A stretch of 64,000 nucleotides of DNA from Spirochaetia bacterium (GTDB lineage Bacteria > Spirochaetota > Spirochaetia > Treponematales > Treponemataceae): NCBI GenBank assembly GCA_900769975.1, contig CAAGIR010000085.1, positions 55,508-119,507 of the forward strand. Reading direction: 5' to 3'. The position numbers and the translations under genes were made by a program. Every line of letters begins with the position of its first letter. Position 1 is the stretch's first letter. The notes beneath the pieces were generated by a model. It ran no database searches and had not been told where the DNA came from. It worked only from the letters and a program-made list of their open reading frames with translations. Shown here piece by piece: positions 63,885-64,000 of this stretch.

Positions 63885-64000
63885 TGAACTGACCCCATAA
63901 ATTAGGACACCCACGGAGGTGTAAAATATGGGAAAAAATCAAATCTACAGCATTGACTTCAAGTTGCAAGTTGTAGGAAAATACGAGCAGGGAAAATGCG
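63885..64000 (+). mobile_element. Left end of an IS3-family element (cut by window edge)
   Basis: TGAACTGACCCCATAAATTA begins at 63885 and is followed by GGACAC, resembling the terminal inverted repeats of IS3-family elements. A ribosome site and transposase start follow. The right end and target duplication are outside the window. Confidence 0.7.
63928..64000 (+). CDS. IS3-family transposase OrfA, N-terminal fragment (cut by window edge)
   Basis: Twenty-four codons are visible, beginning GKNQIYSIDFKLQVVGKYEQ, the start of the helix-turn-helix OrfA of IS3-family transposases (the F/YSxEFKxxVVxxY pattern). CGGAGGTGTAAAAT precedes the ATG. OrfB would lie beyond the window. Confidence 0.8.
   Translation, partial: MGKNQIYSIDFKLQVVGKYEQGKC

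Noticed and set aside
1..64000. CRISPR arrays, rRNA genes, prophage genes
   Set aside because: No regularly spaced repeat-spacer array, no rRNA signature sequence and no phage structural genes were seen.

Overview
The window looks like a chromosomal segment of a host-associated treponeme (Spirochaetota). The evidence is the low GC content, the tuf gene directly upstream of rpsJ with no fusA, an archaeal/eukaryal-type PheRS beta subunit, treponeme-style PilZ, FlgM, TrkA/TrkH and desulfoferrodoxin proteins, and Asn at the RpoB position equivalent to E. coli Ser531. The species cannot be named from the sequence alone.

Layout. 1-5140: the murB 3' end, a double cyclic-nucleotide-binding regulator, two exported proteins, and a PilZ/TPR gene pair. 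5210-33800 (all minus strand): one long translation and transcription block, read from high to low coordinates. It runs tRNA-Thr, rpmG, tRNA-Trp, secE, nusG, rplK, rplA, rplJ, rplL, rpoB, rpoC; then rpsL, rpsG; then tuf and the full S10/spc/alpha order through secY, rpmJ, rpsM, rpsK, rpsD, rpoA, rplQ and a small zinc-ribbon gene. A decayed gene lies between rpsG and tuf, where many bacteria keep fusA. 34160-38250 (plus): cysE, ybaK-like and metH. 38390-41590 (minus): dnaX, ybaB, recR. 42150-46910: a DUF2156 protein, pheT, desulfoferrodoxin and a TrmH-type methyltransferase. 47190-50790: a sugar-type ABC importer without its ATPase. 51290-54460: rsmI, flgM, a structured RNA region, an iron-ADH-like protein lacking its metal ligands, and a second TrmH-type methyltransferase. 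54490-60550: a GHKL-HDOD protein, trkH, trkA, an ECF S component and coaX. 61220-63620: cysK and metY, behind a strong promoter with two matching operators. The right edge is the start of an IS3-like element.

Working together. The 5-34 kb block builds ribosomes, RNA polymerase and the Sec channel. cysE, cysK, metY and metH together support cysteine and methionine synthesis. coaX with the adjacent S component suggests pantothenate salvage. trkA/trkH is a potassium uptake system.

Most striking observations. First, seven genes lacking a Shine-Dalgarno sequence have a promoter -10 box exactly 6-7 nt before the start codon, six of them with a plausible -35 box at a 17-bp spacing; this is a signature of leaderless mRNAs. 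Second, several families of GC-rich, hairpin-forming intergenic repeats occur only outside the ribosomal block. Third, there are paired operators upstream of metY and of the sugar-binding protein gene. Fourth, there is a pseudogene in the fusA slot, and an Fe-ADH homologue with all four metal ligands replaced.
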